This document shows positions 19,057-28,765 of a stretch of 64,000 nt of DNA, piece after piece (the stretch's first letter is position 1; the number at the start of each line of letters is the position of its first letter). Origin of the DNA: Flavobacteriaceae bacterium PS02336 (GTDB taxonomy: Bacteria; Bacteroidota; Bacteroidia; Flavobacteriales; Flavobacteriaceae); assembly GCA_029960065.1 (NCBI GenBank), contig JASCOF010000004.1, positions 124,001 through 188,000 on the forward strand, given 5' to 3'. The position numbers and the translations under genes were made by a program. The notes beneath the pieces are model-generated. The model saw only the letters and a program-made list of their open reading frames with translations, was not told the DNA's origin and did not search any database.

Positions 19057-19923
19057 ATGAATCAATCTCCTCATACAAACGATTGGTTGTTTGAAATAAC
19101 ACCTAAAAATAAGTTCTTCTCGCTTAATTTCAAAGAAATTTGGCAGTATCGAGATCTATTGATACTTTTTGTAAAAAGAGACATTATAACGGTTTATAAA
19201 CAAACTGTTTTAGGACCTCTTTGGTATTTAATACAGCCATTATTCACATCAATAACCTTTACAATTATATTTAATAATGTTGCAGGAATAAAGACAGGAA
19301 CAATTCCGCCATTTTTATTTAATTTGGCAGGAATTATGGTGTGGAATTATTTTACAGCTTGTCTGAGTGGAACTTCAGATACATTTAAGTCAAATGCATC
19401 AATTTTTGGTAAAGTTTATTTTCCTCGAATCATAACTCCTTTGTCGATTGTAATTTCAAATTTGGTCAAATTTGGAATTCAATTTTGCATATTTATTGTC
19501 TTTTATGTTTTCTTTTATTTTCAAGGTTCAGATTTAAGTTTAAATGGATCTATATTGTTTTTTCCAATATTAATCGCATTTATGGGAATTTTGGGATTAG
19601 GTTTAGGAATGTTAATATCTTCAATGGTAACAAAATATCGAGATCTAAATAACTTGGTTGGTTTCGGAATACAATTGTTAATGTACATATCTGCTGTTAT
19701 GTACCCAATGGAATTAATCAAACAAAAATTACCACAATTAGGCTGGATTGTTGAGTATAATCCTCTAGCATATATAATAGAAACTTCTCGATACATGCTT
19801 TTAGATATAGGGAATATTTCTATGTTGGGTCTGCTATACACGATGGTAGTTACATTAGCTATTTTTTTTATTGGATTATTGGTTTTTAATAGGACAGAAA
19901 AAAGCTTTATTGATACAGTATAA
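19057..19923 (+). CDS. wzm: Wzm-type ABC-2 polysaccharide exporter permease
   Basis: This 288-residue permease has about six membrane segments. Its N-terminal amphipathic stretch (YRDLLILFVKRDIITVYKQT) and VLGPLWYLIQPLF are hallmarks of the ABC-2/TagG/Wzm family. With the ATPase that starts one base after its stop, it should move a completed polysaccharide on its lipid carrier across the inner membrane. This route is mechanistically separate from the Wzx/Wzy system at 842-4778. Confidence 0.95.
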   Translation: MNQSPHTNDWLFEITPKNKFFSLNFKEIWQYRDLLILFVKRDIITVYKQTVLGPLWYLIQPLFTSITFTIIFNNVAGIKTGTIPPFLFNLAGIMVWNYFTACLSGTSDTFKSNASIFGKVYFPRIITPLSIVISNLVKFGIQFCIFIVFYVFFYFQGSDLSLNGSILFFPILIAFMGILGLGLGMLISSMVTKYRDLNNLVGFGIQLLMYISAVMYPMELIKQKLPQLGWIVEYNPLAYIIETSRYMLLDIGNISMLGLLYTMVVTLAIFFIGLLVFNRTEKSFIDTV

Positions 19924-19924
19924 G

Positions 19925-21217
19925 ATGAAAGATATTATATTAAAAGCCGAAAATATATCTAAGCAATACCGTTTAGGGCAGGTAGGTACAGGAACTTTAA
20001 GCCATGATTTAAACAGATGGTGGCACAGAATTAGAGGAAAAGAAGATCCGTATTTAAAAATTGGAGAAACTAATGATCGTTCTACTAAAGGAACTTCAGA
20101 TTATGTTTGGGCACTTCAGGATATTAATTTTGAAGTAGAAAGAGGGGAAGTTTTAGGCATTATTGGAAAGAATGGTGCAGGAAAGTCAACACTTTTAAAA
20201 ATCCTTTCAAAAGTAACTGCTCCCACAACAGGTAGTATTAAATCTCGTGGACGTATAGCTTCACTACTTGAAGTTGGTACAGGTTTCAATGGTGAAATGA
20301 CAGGAAGAGAAAACATTTTTCTTAATGGTGCAATTTTAGGAATGACCAAAAAAGAAATTACATCAAAGCTTGAGGAGATAATTGAATTTTCTGGATGTGA
20401 ACGATATATTGATACACCAGTAAAAAGATACAGCTCTGGAATGACTGTACGTTTGGCTTTCGCGGTAGCCGCTTTCCTGGAACCAGAAATATTAGTAGTT
20501 GATGAGGTATTAGCAGTAGGTGATGCTGAGTTTCAAAAAAAGGCTATTGGTAAAATGCAGGATATTTCTAGAGGTGAAGGAAGAACTGTTTTATTTGTGA
20601 GTCATAATATGGCGGCAGTAAAAAGCTTATGCACCAAAGGAATTGTTTTAGAACATGGTAAAATTGTTTTTCAAGGAAGTATTGATGATAGTGTAGAATT
20701 TTATTCAAAAGTCTCTTTAGAAGATCTTAAATCGGAGAGTAATCATAAGTCTTATTTAAATATGATTGAATTCTATGATTTTAAAATAACTAATAATAAA
20801 ATTAAAGTTTTACAAGGACAGAGTGTTGGCTTAGGAGATAAATTAGAAATTGAAATTGATTTTAAAACTTTAGAGAGTATTACAGATTTGTCTATCGCGA
20901 TGGATATTTTAAACGTAAATCAAGAATTAGTAGCTCACATAACAAATGAAGATGATAATTTGTTATTTAACAGACTGAAAAAAAATGAGCAAATAAAGAT
21001 CATAATTAATACGGATCATTTATTATTTATACCAGGGTTTTACACTATAAATTTATGGATAGGTGCAGGTCAATTAGATACTTTTTATACCGTAAAGAAT
21101 TTATTAAACTTTTACTTAGAGCAAAGTGATTTTACAAAAAGAAAAAAATCTCTGCCTAATCATTCAAAAATGTACTTACCTACAAAATGGGATTTTAAAA
21201 TTGCTAGTCATGATTAA
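19925..21217 (+). CDS. wzt: Wzt-type ABC exporter ATPase with C-terminal carbohydrate-binding domain
   Basis: The start is ATG 19925, one base after the permease stop; the longer frame from 19871 overlaps the permease. Walker A is GKNGAGKST with Lys87, the signature is YSSGMTVRLAF, and Walker B is EILVVDEVLAVGD. From about residue 275 a beta-rich Wzt_C-like domain follows, which in studied O9a-type systems reads the finished end of the glycan. The insertion between the first strand and Walker A (HDLNRWWHRIRGKEDPY) is typical for Bacteroidetes Wzt proteins. It overlaps the next gene by 8 bases. Confidence 0.95.
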   Translation: MKDIILKAENISKQYRLGQVGTGTLSHDLNRWWHRIRGKEDPYLKIGETNDRSTKGTSDYVWALQDINFEVERGEVLGIIGKNGAGKSTLLKILSKVTAPTTGSIKSRGRIASLLEVGTGFNGEMTGRENIFLNGAILGMTKKEITSKLEEIIEFSGCERYIDTPVKRYSSGMTVRLAFAVAAFLEPEILVVDEVLAVGDAEFQKKAIGKMQDISRGEGRTVLFVSHNMAAVKSLCTKGIVLEHGKIVFQGSIDDSVEFYSKVSLEDLKSESNHKSYLNMIEFYDFKITNNKIKVLQGQSVGLGDKLEIEIDFKTLESITDLSIAMDILNVNQELVAHITNEDDNLLFNRLKKNEQIKIIINTDHLLFIPGFYTINLWIGAGQLDTFYTVKNLLNFYLEQSDFTKRKKSLPNHSKMYLPTKWDFKIASHD

Positions 21218-22085
21218 TGTAGGTTATCTAGTGTCTTATGATTATGAAATGTTGAAAATTTCTCTCAAACAGTTATATGATTATGTAGACAAAATTGTAA
21301 TAGCAGTAGATATTGAAAGAAAAACATGGAGTGGAAACGATTTTATAATTCCAGATTCATTTTTTGAAGAGGTAAAAGCTTTCGATTTGAAGAATAAAAT
21401 TCATTTTTATTTTGATAAATTTTATTGCCCTGATTTAACTCCAATAGAATGTGAATCCAGAGAAAGAAATATGGTTCTTGGAAAATTAGGGAGAGGATGG
21501 AAAATTCAATTAGATGTTGATGAATACATTTATGATTTTAAAGAAACAGCAGATTATTTAAATAAATATTGGTATTTAAACATATTTCCGAAACTTACCC
21601 CAGTTTGTTTTCAAGGAAAATTAATTACTTTATTTAGAGAATTACCAGATGGATATTTATATATTGAAAATGATGAGAAATTTCCATTTATCACAAACCA
21701 AACTATAAATACAAACACAAGACAAAACAATAAAATTAAAAACCATTTTTCAAACATTAAAGTAATTCACCAATCATGGGCAAGAAGTGAAGAACAAATT
21801 TATTTCAAGATTAAGAATTGGGGACATAGAAATGATTTTGATACTGAAAATTATTTTCAGTTTTGGAAAAATTTAAATAGTTCTAATTATAAAGAATATC
21901 AAAATATTCATCCAATAGTTCCAAAGGTCTGGGATTTTTTAAAGTTTATGCCAGCTAAATCTATTGATGATTTTATAGAAAAATTTAGAATAAATAATTA
22001 TCAAAATCCAAATTATTTATCTAAAAAAGATTTATCTATAAAGAAAATTTATAAAGCTTTAAAAAAAAGAATAATAAAAAAATAA
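21210..22085 (+). CDS. Putative GT-A-fold glycosyltransferase, unclassified
   Basis: This 291-residue protein starts at ATG 21210, overlapping the Wzt stop by 8 bases. It begins VGYLVSYDYEMLKISLKQLY and contains ERNMVLGKLGRGWKIQLDVDEYI. The DVDE is placed like the metal-binding DxD of GT-A enzymes. It lacks the usual GT2 opening (IPxYN) and I cannot place it in a named family. C-terminal AHRND-like content (SWARSEEQIYFKIKNWGHRND) resembles the glycosyltransferase 92/DUF23-like group, which is a weak impression. Being directly after wzt, it probably works on the ABC-exported glycan. Confidence 0.6.
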   Translation: MINVGYLVSYDYEMLKISLKQLYDYVDKIVIAVDIERKTWSGNDFIIPDSFFEEVKAFDLKNKIHFYFDKFYCPDLTPIECESRERNMVLGKLGRGWKIQLDVDEYIYDFKETADYLNKYWYLNIFPKLTPVCFQGKLITLFRELPDGYLYIENDEKFPFITNQTINTNTRQNNKIKNHFSNIKVIHQSWARSEEQIYFKIKNWGHRNDFDTENYFQFWKNLNSSNYKEYQNIHPIVPKVWDFLKFMPAKSIDDFIEKFRINNYQNPNYLSKKDLSIKKIYKALKKRIIKK

Positions 22086-22991
22086 ATGCTTGCCATAATT
22101 ATTCCATTTTATAAATTAACTTTTTTTGAGAAGACATTAGAATCCTTAAAAAACCAGACTAATAAACAATTTAAAGTTTATATAGGTGACGATGCAAGTC
22201 CTGAAAATCCTATTTTTTTGTTAGAAAAATTTAAAGGAAAAATTGATTTCGTTTATCACAGATTTGAAAGTAATTTAGGAAGTCTGTCTTTGACTCAGCA
22301 TTGGGAACGATGTATTGATTTATCAAAAAATGAAAAATGGTGCTTAATTTTAGGAGATGATGACATTTTGGGCAAGAATGCAGTTGCTGTTTTTTATGAT
22401 AATTTAAATAAAATTCTTGTAAACCAAATTAATGTTGTTAGGTTTTCATCTCAAAAAATTGATTCCGAAGATAAAGTGATTTCTGATGTTTACACTCACC
22501 CTCAAATTGAAACTTCAACAGATTTTTTGTTTAGAAAAGATACTAGAAGTTCATTAAGTGAATATGTTTTTTTTAAAGAGAAATTGATTTTAACCGGATT
22601 TAGGAACTTTCCTCTTGCTTGGTTTTCTGATGTTTTGGCTGTTTTAGAATTTTCTGATTTTAAAAATGTTTATAGCTTAAATGATGCAGTAGTATCTGTA
22701 AGGGTATCAAAATTAAGTATTTCAGGAAATTCTAATTTTTTAAAGGAAAAAAATCAATCTAAATTTGCCTTTTATTACCATCTTTTATCAAATAAAAAAA
22801 GTTTTTTTACAGATCAACAGAAAGATAAATTATTTCTTGAAATTTCTAAATGTTATATAAATGAAAAAAAACAATTTAAATTTTTCTTTAAAATTTCATG
22901 GTTGTATTTAAAAAGTAAGGCATTGAGAGATTATTTATATTTTATAAAATCTGTATTTCATAACACTTTAAAAAATCGTGCAAGAAAATAA
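22086..22991 (+). CDS. Glycosyltransferase family 2
   Basis: This 301-residue GT-A enzyme begins LAIIIPFYKLTFFEKTLESL and has VYIGDDASPENPI and the metal-binding LILGDDDIL. The ATG follows the previous stop directly. The C-terminal part is lysine- and phenylalanine-rich and could lie on the membrane surface. Donor and acceptor are unknown. Confidence 0.87.
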   Translation: MLAIIIPFYKLTFFEKTLESLKNQTNKQFKVYIGDDASPENPIFLLEKFKGKIDFVYHRFESNLGSLSLTQHWERCIDLSKNEKWCLILGDDDILGKNAVAVFYDNLNKILVNQINVVRFSSQKIDSEDKVISDVYTHPQIETSTDFLFRKDTRSSLSEYVFFKEKLILTGFRNFPLAWFSDVLAVLEFSDFKNVYSLNDAVVSVRVSKLSISGNSNFLKEKNQSKFAFYYHLLSNKKSFFTDQQKDKLFLEISKCYINEKKQFKFFFKISWLYLKSKALRDYLYFIKSVFHNTLKNRARK

Positions 22992-24012
22992 TGAACTTTT
23001 GAAATATCCAATTTTCAGTCTGATTATTCCAATTTATAATGTTAGTCAGTACGTTAGAGAATGTATAGATAGTATTTTAAATCAATCTTTTCAAGATTTT
23101 GAAATTATATTGGTAAATGATGGCTCAACAGATGATTCGGGTGAAATTTGTCAGTTTTATTCAGAAAATCATGAAAATATAAAGTTGTTTAGCCAAATAA
23201 ATAAGGGCACCGCTTCTGCAAGAAATGTTGGTATACAAAATAGTAAAGGTAAATTTATCTGGTTTGTGGACAGCGATGATTTAATTAAAGATAATTCGCT
23301 AGAATTTTTAATTGAAATTATAAAAGAACATCAAGAATATGATATCATTAGTTTCAATAAATTAGATTTTTCTAAAGATGAAACTCCTATTGTATTCAAT
23401 CAGAGTAAAATACAATATAATTTTTTTAATAATATTGAAGATTATCTGCTTCATTTTCAGAATTTTCCTTCTAGTGCTTGTTTAAATATTTTTAAACTTG
23501 ACTATATAAAAAATAATAATTTATATTTTCAGGAGAATATATATTTTGAAGATGAGATGTTTAATTTAAAAGTATATCTATATTTTTCACCAAAAATTCT
23601 GGTTACAAATCATCAATTATATTTATATAGAAGAGGAATAATTACTAGTAAAACTTCCTTAAAAGAGAATGTGGTAATTTTAAAAAAAATTATCTCAAAA
23701 ATTGAATTGGTGAAAGAAATTGAAAAAATAAAACCAAATACTTCCAACGCTTTAATTTTAAAGAATAAAATAAAATATTATAAAGAGCATATCTTGTATT
23801 TTGTAGAAATATACTATTTAATAAAAGAAAACTCCTTAGATAAATTTTTGAAAAACGAAATAAAAACATACATTAAAAACGTGCCATTAGGCAAAAAAAA
23901 ATTTAAAAAAAGCACTTTAAAAAAAATCGCTTTCAATTTAAATTTTGACTTGTTTCTTTTCTTAATACGTTTAAATAGAAAATTAAAGAATATTAATTAC
24001 AGTTTTTCTTAG
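22978..24012 (+). CDS. Glycosyltransferase family 2
   Basis: This 344-residue GT-A enzyme has the textbook opening FSLIIPIYNVSQYVRECIDS, IILVNDGSTDDSGEIC and FIWFVDSDDLI. The start is GTG at 22978, inside the end of the previous gene; a TTG at 22999 would remove the 14-base overlap and still leave the domain intact. The C-terminal third (about residues 210-344) is basic and helical. It is probably one of several chain-elongating enzymes of the block after wzt. Confidence 0.88.
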   Translation: MQENNELLKYPIFSLIIPIYNVSQYVRECIDSILNQSFQDFEIILVNDGSTDDSGEICQFYSENHENIKLFSQINKGTASARNVGIQNSKGKFIWFVDSDDLIKDNSLEFLIEIIKEHQEYDIISFNKLDFSKDETPIVFNQSKIQYNFFNNIEDYLLHFQNFPSSACLNIFKLDYIKNNNLYFQENIYFEDEMFNLKVYLYFSPKILVTNHQLYLYRRGIITSKTSLKENVVILKKIISKIELVKEIEKIKPNTSNALILKNKIKYYKEHILYFVEIYYLIKENSLDKFLKNEIKTYIKNVPLGKKKFKKSTLKKIAFNLNFDLFLFLIRLNRKLKNINYSFS

Positions 24013-24029
24013 TAGTACTTATACATCTT

Positions 24030-24854
24030 ATGAGCTTTAAAATTTCAATAATAACAATCAACTATAATAATAGCGAAGGATTAAGAAAAACGATAGACAG
24101 TATAACTGGTCAATCTACTAAATCCTTTGAATATATTATCATTGATGGCGGAAGCACCGATGGGAGTAAGGAAATTATTCTTAACAATCAACAATACATT
24201 TCGTATTGGGTAAGTGAAAAAGATGCTGGGATCTATAATGCAATGAACAAAGGAATAAAAGTCGTTTCAGGAGATTTTGTTTTATTTATGAATAGTGGAG
24301 ATCTTTTGTATGATCAGGATGTAATAGAAAATATTCTGCAAAACTTAAAAGATGACGATGATATTTTGTACGGAGATGCATTGCTGCGAAACGAAAGTAA
24401 GAATTGGGAAGTGGTAAAAATGCATCCAGAGAAATTAAATTTTTCTTACTTTTTTGAGCAAACTCTTTGTCAGCAGGCTTGTCTTATTAAAAAGACTTTA
24501 TTTGAAAGTGTCTTTTTATTTAATGAAAATTATAAAATAAGTGCGGATTGGGAATTTTTTATCTATGCAATTTTTATTGCAAAAGTTAATACAAGAAAAA
24601 TTGATTTTTTGATCACAATATATGATACAAGAGGAGTTTCTGGCAGTTCTGATTTTAAAAAAATAGCACTAGAAGAACGAAGAACAACATTAGAAAAGTA
24701 TTTTCCATTATTTATAGAAGATTATAAATTACTAAGCCGATATGGATCGAATCGCTCAAAACAGCTGCTTCAGATAGAAAATTCTGCTTTTTTTAGAAAA
24801 ATTATATCAGTAGTTTTTATGTTTGTATTATTATTTATTCCAAAAGAAAAATAG
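24030..24854 (+). CDS. Glycosyltransferase family 2 (WcaE-like)
   Basis: This 274-residue GT-A enzyme shows ISIITINYNNSEGLRKTIDS, YIIIDGGSTDGSKEII and FVLFMNSGDLLYD, where NSGD replaces the usual SDD, as in WcaE-type enzymes. A C-terminal hydrophobic stretch (VVFMFVLLFIP) may anchor it to the membrane. The acceptor is unknown. Confidence 0.87.
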   Translation: MSFKISIITINYNNSEGLRKTIDSITGQSTKSFEYIIIDGGSTDGSKEIILNNQQYISYWVSEKDAGIYNAMNKGIKVVSGDFVLFMNSGDLLYDQDVIENILQNLKDDDDILYGDALLRNESKNWEVVKMHPEKLNFSYFFEQTLCQQACLIKKTLFESVFLFNENYKISADWEFFIYAIFIAKVNTRKIDFLITIYDTRGVSGSSDFKKIALEERRTTLEKYFPLFIEDYKLLSRYGSNRSKQLLQIENSAFFRKIISVVFMFVLLFIPKEK

Positions 24855-24910
24855 ATCAGATTTTGTGTTACTAGAATCAGTAGCATATATCAGTAATAAT
24901 AAAATTGAGT

Positions 24911-25801
24911 ATGCATTATCCTAAAATATCAATTGTTACACCAAATTTTAATGGAGAAGAATATCTGGAGCAGACTATTCAATCTGTTTTATCTCAAAAT
25001 TATCCCAATTTAGAATATATTATTATTGATGGTGGAAGTACAGATAATTCGATCGATATTATAAGAAAGTATGACAAACAATTGGCATATTGGATAAGTG
25101 AACCAGATAATGGCTTATATCATGCCGTTCAAAAAGGATTTGATCAGTCAACAGGCGAAATTATGGCTTGGATTAATTCAGATGATTTATATCATTCAAA
25201 ATCATTTTTTACAGTAGCCGAAATATTTAGCCGATTTAATGAAGTTAATTGGCTTCAGGGAACTCCTTCCTTTTTTGATGAATTAGGAAGAATAGTTTCT
25301 GTTGGAGCAATTAAAAGATGGTCAAAACTTGATTACTATTTAGGGAATTTTAAATGGATTCAACAGGAATCAGTGTTTTGGAGGCGCTCATTGTGGATAA
25401 AATCTGGAAGTAAAATTGATATTTCCATGAAATATGCGGGAGATCTAGAATTATGGATGCGTTTTTTTAGACATGAAAAATTATTTTCGGTTAGTGCTTT
25501 GTTAGCAGGTTTTAGACAAAGAGGTCAAAATCAATTGTCTTTAGATTACTTAGATCAGTATATAGAAGAAGCAAAACTGAAAATTAAGTATGAATTAGAA
25601 AAATATGTTTCAAATGAAGACAAAAAATTAGTTAAACGAATAAAGAATTATACTTCAATAATAAGCAAAGCACCAGTGTTTAAAAATGTATTTTTTAAAA
25701 TTTTAAATTTGTGGATTCTAAAGAAAAAACAATTGGATTTTAATTACATGAAGATAATTACATTTGACAGAATTAGGCAAGAATTTAAAATCACTGTTTA
25801 A
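24911..25801 (+). CDS. Glycosyltransferase family 2
   Basis: This 296-residue GT-A enzyme carries ISIVTPNFNGEEYLEQTIQS, EYIIIDGGSTDNSIDII and IMAWINSDDLYH. WIQQESVFWRRSLW and AGDLELWMRFFRHE further on are typical of this GT2 subgroup. ATG 24911 is chosen over the TTG two codons earlier. The preceding 56-base spacer shows no promoter or hairpin. Confidence 0.88.
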   Translation: MHYPKISIVTPNFNGEEYLEQTIQSVLSQNYPNLEYIIIDGGSTDNSIDIIRKYDKQLAYWISEPDNGLYHAVQKGFDQSTGEIMAWINSDDLYHSKSFFTVAEIFSRFNEVNWLQGTPSFFDELGRIVSVGAIKRWSKLDYYLGNFKWIQQESVFWRRSLWIKSGSKIDISMKYAGDLELWMRFFRHEKLFSVSALLAGFRQRGQNQLSLDYLDQYIEEAKLKIKYELEKYVSNEDKKLVKRIKNYTSIISKAPVFKNVFFKILNLWILKKKQLDFNYMKIITFDRIRQEFKITV

Positions 25802-25831
25802 CTATAGATTTCATTATTTCAGAAAGTAAAT

Positions 25832-26911
25832 ATGACAATTTCAATTATCTATACCTTTAGAAACAGAGATTCTCGCAGAATTAAAAAATCGCTTGATTCA
25901 TTAGCAAAGCAAGTGGCTCAAAATTTTAAAGTTTTTTTTGTAGATTATGGATCTGATGCAAATATATCTCAGGAAATAAAAAATTTATTAGATCAATATG
26001 AATTTGCGACTTACATTTATCTTTATACAAATGAGCAACCCTGGAATAAATGTAAAGCTTTAAATTATATTGTAAAGGACTTAAAATCTGGGTATTGTTT
26101 TACAGCAGATGCCGATATAATTTTTGATTTGAAATTTACCCAAAAATTAGAAAAATTCTCAATACCTAATACCGCGACATACTTTCAGGTTGGTTTTTTA
26201 GACAGGGATGAAAGTCTTAAAGATCTTTTATTTGAAAAATACAAAATTAAATTTTTATCAAAAAAAGAAGCTACGGGATTAACTTTGTTTCCAGTAGAAA
26301 AATTAAAATTAGTGAATGGTTTTGATGAATTTTTTCATTTTTGGGGAGCCGAAGATACTGATGTTCATAATCGTTTAAAAAATACAGGTTGTGAAGTGGT
26401 TTATTATGATTCAGAAGTATTATTGCTGCATCAATGGCACAAAAATTACAGGTCAAGAGAAACTAGAGAATTGAATAAAGAATTGCAACTATCAGGTATA
26501 GTTGAGGTTAATCATAAACATTTGGTTTATAATTTAGAAAACCGTATATCAAAGGTGAATCTTGAAACCTGGGGAAAGGTCTTATCTTACGAAGAATTTA
26601 ATGAATTAAAAACTTTTCAGCCAAAACAGCTTTCTACAGAAAAATCAATTATTGACCATTTTTTGTATTTTGAACTGCCAAATGTAAAAGAAAAGATAAT
26701 TGGTGTAACAATAAAAAGACAAAGTGATCATTATAATGCAAAATATAAATTCAAAAAACTGCTGGGTAAAAAAATCATTCCAACATATACCTTAAAAGAA
26801 GTAAATGATTTGTTACTAATGCATATTATATCATGTTATCAAAACTTTCCATATTCTTACCAAATTAGCGAAGATTTAAATAGTATAACGTTCAAAATAA
26901 AGAAATTATAA
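25832..26911 (+). CDS. Glycosyltransferase family 2 with galactosyltransferase-type C-terminal motif
   Basis: This 359-residue protein begins ISIIYTFRNRDSRRIKKSL. It has PWNKCKALNYIVKD, the metal site FTADADIIFD, and then LVNGFDEFFHFWGAEDTDVH, which matches the Glyco_transf_7C/chondroitin-synthase-like signature (GxDExFxxWGxEDxD). That architecture is used by polymerising or beta-hexosyl/hexosaminyl transferases. The last 100 residues are unassigned. It probably elongates the ABC-exported chain. Confidence 0.85.
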   Translation: MTISIIYTFRNRDSRRIKKSLDSLAKQVAQNFKVFFVDYGSDANISQEIKNLLDQYEFATYIYLYTNEQPWNKCKALNYIVKDLKSGYCFTADADIIFDLKFTQKLEKFSIPNTATYFQVGFLDRDESLKDLLFEKYKIKFLSKKEATGLTLFPVEKLKLVNGFDEFFHFWGAEDTDVHNRLKNTGCEVVYYDSEVLLLHQWHKNYRSRETRELNKELQLSGIVEVNHKHLVYNLENRISKVNLETWGKVLSYEEFNELKTFQPKQLSTEKSIIDHFLYFELPNVKEKIIGVTIKRQSDHYNAKYKFKKLLGKKIIPTYTLKEVNDLLLMHIISCYQNFPYSYQISEDLNSITFKIKKL

Positions 26912-26929
26912 AACTTTTAAAAATTTAAA

Positions 26930-28018
26930 ATGCCTAAAGTAATTTTGATTTCGCGAGTACCTCTTCCTTTTAGTCAAATAGGAAGTTGGACAACATTATA
27001 TAAGAATTACTTAACCCGCGATAATCAGATAGATTTTATAGTTTGTAACAAACCAGAGTCAAAATTTGATGGAGTAGAATATAGTTTTGTAGAGAATGAT
27101 TTTAGTGCCAAAATTATGAGAAAATGGGGTAAAAATCCCTATTATGGTTATTTAAAAGCGCTAGAAAAAATTTTTGACAAAAATGAAAAATACATTATTC
27201 AAATCGTGGATAATTTTGGAATTGTAAAAGTACTGGCAGATTTTTTGGAAAAAAAGAGCTTGCGTAAGCAATGTTATCTTCAGTTTTTTTATCATGGTTT
27301 TCCTCCCTTTTATGGCAATTTTGAAAGCCGTAGTTTTTTTGAGACTATTGACGAAATGGTAGTGCTAACTTTTGATTCTTACCTTGCTCATAAACAACAA
27401 TACACTGTATTACCAACTCGTTTTTCTGTACTGCATAATGGAATTGATACAGCAAAATTTCATCCAGTTTCAACAATAGAGAAAGAGAAATTGAAAAAGG
27501 AAAAAGATTTTTCAGGGAAAAAGGTTTTTCTCTGGTGTTCTCAAGATCGCCCAAAAAAGGGACTTCATATTGTTTTAGATGCTTGGAAGAGAGTATATAA
27601 AACTCGTCAGGATATCGCTCTTTTGGTTATTGGCTGTGAACCGAAAAGTCCAATAGAGGGAGTACACTATTTGGGAAGAATGCCTAATGATGAATTACCA
27701 AAGTATTATCAAACAGCCGATTGTTATTTATTCTCTACTTTATGTCATGAAGGTTTTGGAATGAATTTAATCGAAGCATTACATTGTGGAAATTATTGTA
27801 TTGCATCTTCTATCGGAGGTGTTCCTGAAGTCTTACAATATGGTAAACTTGGAAAATTAATAGAAGAACCAAATTTTGTTGGAAAGTGGGAAAATGCAAT
27901 ATTAGAATACATAGAAAATCCTGTGGAAATAAATGTTGATCCTAAATTATATTCTTCTGAGGCTTGGAATTCAGGCATGAACAATGTGATTAATAATGCA
28001 AAACAATTCTTTTTTTGA
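26930..28018 (+). CDS. Glycosyltransferase family 4
   Basis: This 362-residue GT-B enzyme contains VLHNGIDTAKFHPVS, the classic GT4 linker (NGIDxxxF), VFLWCSQDRPKKGLHIVLDA, and LCHEGFGMNLIEALHCGNY with EX7E. The N-terminus carries ISRVPLPFSQIGSWTTLY. The start ATG 26930 is preceded by an A-rich leader, as usual in this group. The donor is unknown. Confidence 0.9.
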   Translation: MPKVILISRVPLPFSQIGSWTTLYKNYLTRDNQIDFIVCNKPESKFDGVEYSFVENDFSAKIMRKWGKNPYYGYLKALEKIFDKNEKYIIQIVDNFGIVKVLADFLEKKSLRKQCYLQFFYHGFPPFYGNFESRSFFETIDEMVVLTFDSYLAHKQQYTVLPTRFSVLHNGIDTAKFHPVSTIEKEKLKKEKDFSGKKVFLWCSQDRPKKGLHIVLDAWKRVYKTRQDIALLVIGCEPKSPIEGVHYLGRMPNDELPKYYQTADCYLFSTLCHEGFGMNLIEALHCGNYCIASSIGGVPEVLQYGKLGKLIEEPNFVGKWENAILEYIENPVEINVDPKLYSSEAWNSGMNNVINNAKQFFF

Positions 28019-28057
28019 TGAAAAAATTGAAAAGGAATTAATTTAAAAAAGAGGAAG

Positions 28058-28765
28058 ATGCTAAAAAAAATACAAGAAATTGTAAAAGTAATAAAGTCAA
28101 ACAAAACTTTATCTGAAGAATTGTTATGGAGTAGTATCTATCACGATGCTGTAAAAAATACATGGGCAGATAATCAGCCTTTGAATATTGGCAGATGGGC
28201 TGGAAATTATAGCTTTTTTTATGTATTATTTAGAATCTTAAATGATTATAAACCAAAAAAAATTATAGAATTTGGTTTAGGAGAGTCAACAAAAATGATT
28301 TCTAAATACATTACTTCAAATGTAGATTTTGAAAAACATCTGATAATAGAACAAGATATAGATTGGAAAAATGCTTATTTGAATACTAATCTTCTACATC
28401 AAAAATCACATATAGAGGTAATGCCAATTATAAGAAAAGAATATAAAGGAGTTACTTACAACAGCTATAATACTATTGAGAGTTTAAGATTTCCTGATTG
28501 TGATTTTTATTTGATTGATGGTCCTTTTGGTTCTAAAGGTTATTCTAGATTCGATATTTATACTGTTTTAAAAGAAAATATTTTGCTTGATGATTTTATC
28601 ATATTATTTGATGATTATGATAGAATTGGTGAAAAACAAACAACTCAAGAAGTTTTAGAATTATTAAAAAGTAAAAATATAGAGGTATTTACAAAATCAT
28701 ATTCAGGAATAAAATCTGTTTTTGTTATTGCAACGAAGAAATATAAATATGCAGTAAGTTTATAA
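28058..28765 (+). CDS. Class I SAM-methyltransferase-like protein
   Basis: This 235-residue protein has KPKKIIEFGLGESTKMISKY at about residues 66-85, a GxGxS glycine loop like motif I of class I methyltransferases. DCDFYLIDGPFG and LDDFIILFDDYDR lie at the positions of later core strands. The start is ATG 28058 after a good GAGGAAG. The stop overlaps the next glycosyltransferase start by one base. It may O-methylate a sugar, but many proteins with this outline in polysaccharide loci are uncharacterised and the catalytic role is unproven. Confidence 0.6.
   Translation: MLKKIQEIVKVIKSNKTLSEELLWSSIYHDAVKNTWADNQPLNIGRWAGNYSFFYVLFRILNDYKPKKIIEFGLGESTKMISKYITSNVDFEKHLIIEQDIDWKNAYLNTNLLHQKSHIEVMPIIRKEYKGVTYNSYNTIESLRFPDCDFYLIDGPFGSKGYSRFDIYTVLKENILLDDFIILFDDYDRIGEKQTTQEVLELLKSKNIEVFTKSYSGIKSVFVIATKKYKYAVSL

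Noticed and set aside
19521..19841. Open frame of 106 codons on the - strand
   Set aside because: Antisense to the clearly coding wzm permease.
22978..24012. Frameshift at the junction of two GT2 genes
   Set aside because: Both proteins are complete GT2 domains with their own starts; the 14-base overlap is explained by a GTG start or a TTG at 22999.
27793..28104. Open frame of 103 codons on the - strand
   Set aside because: Spans the end of a GT4 gene and the start of the next + strand gene; a shadow frame.
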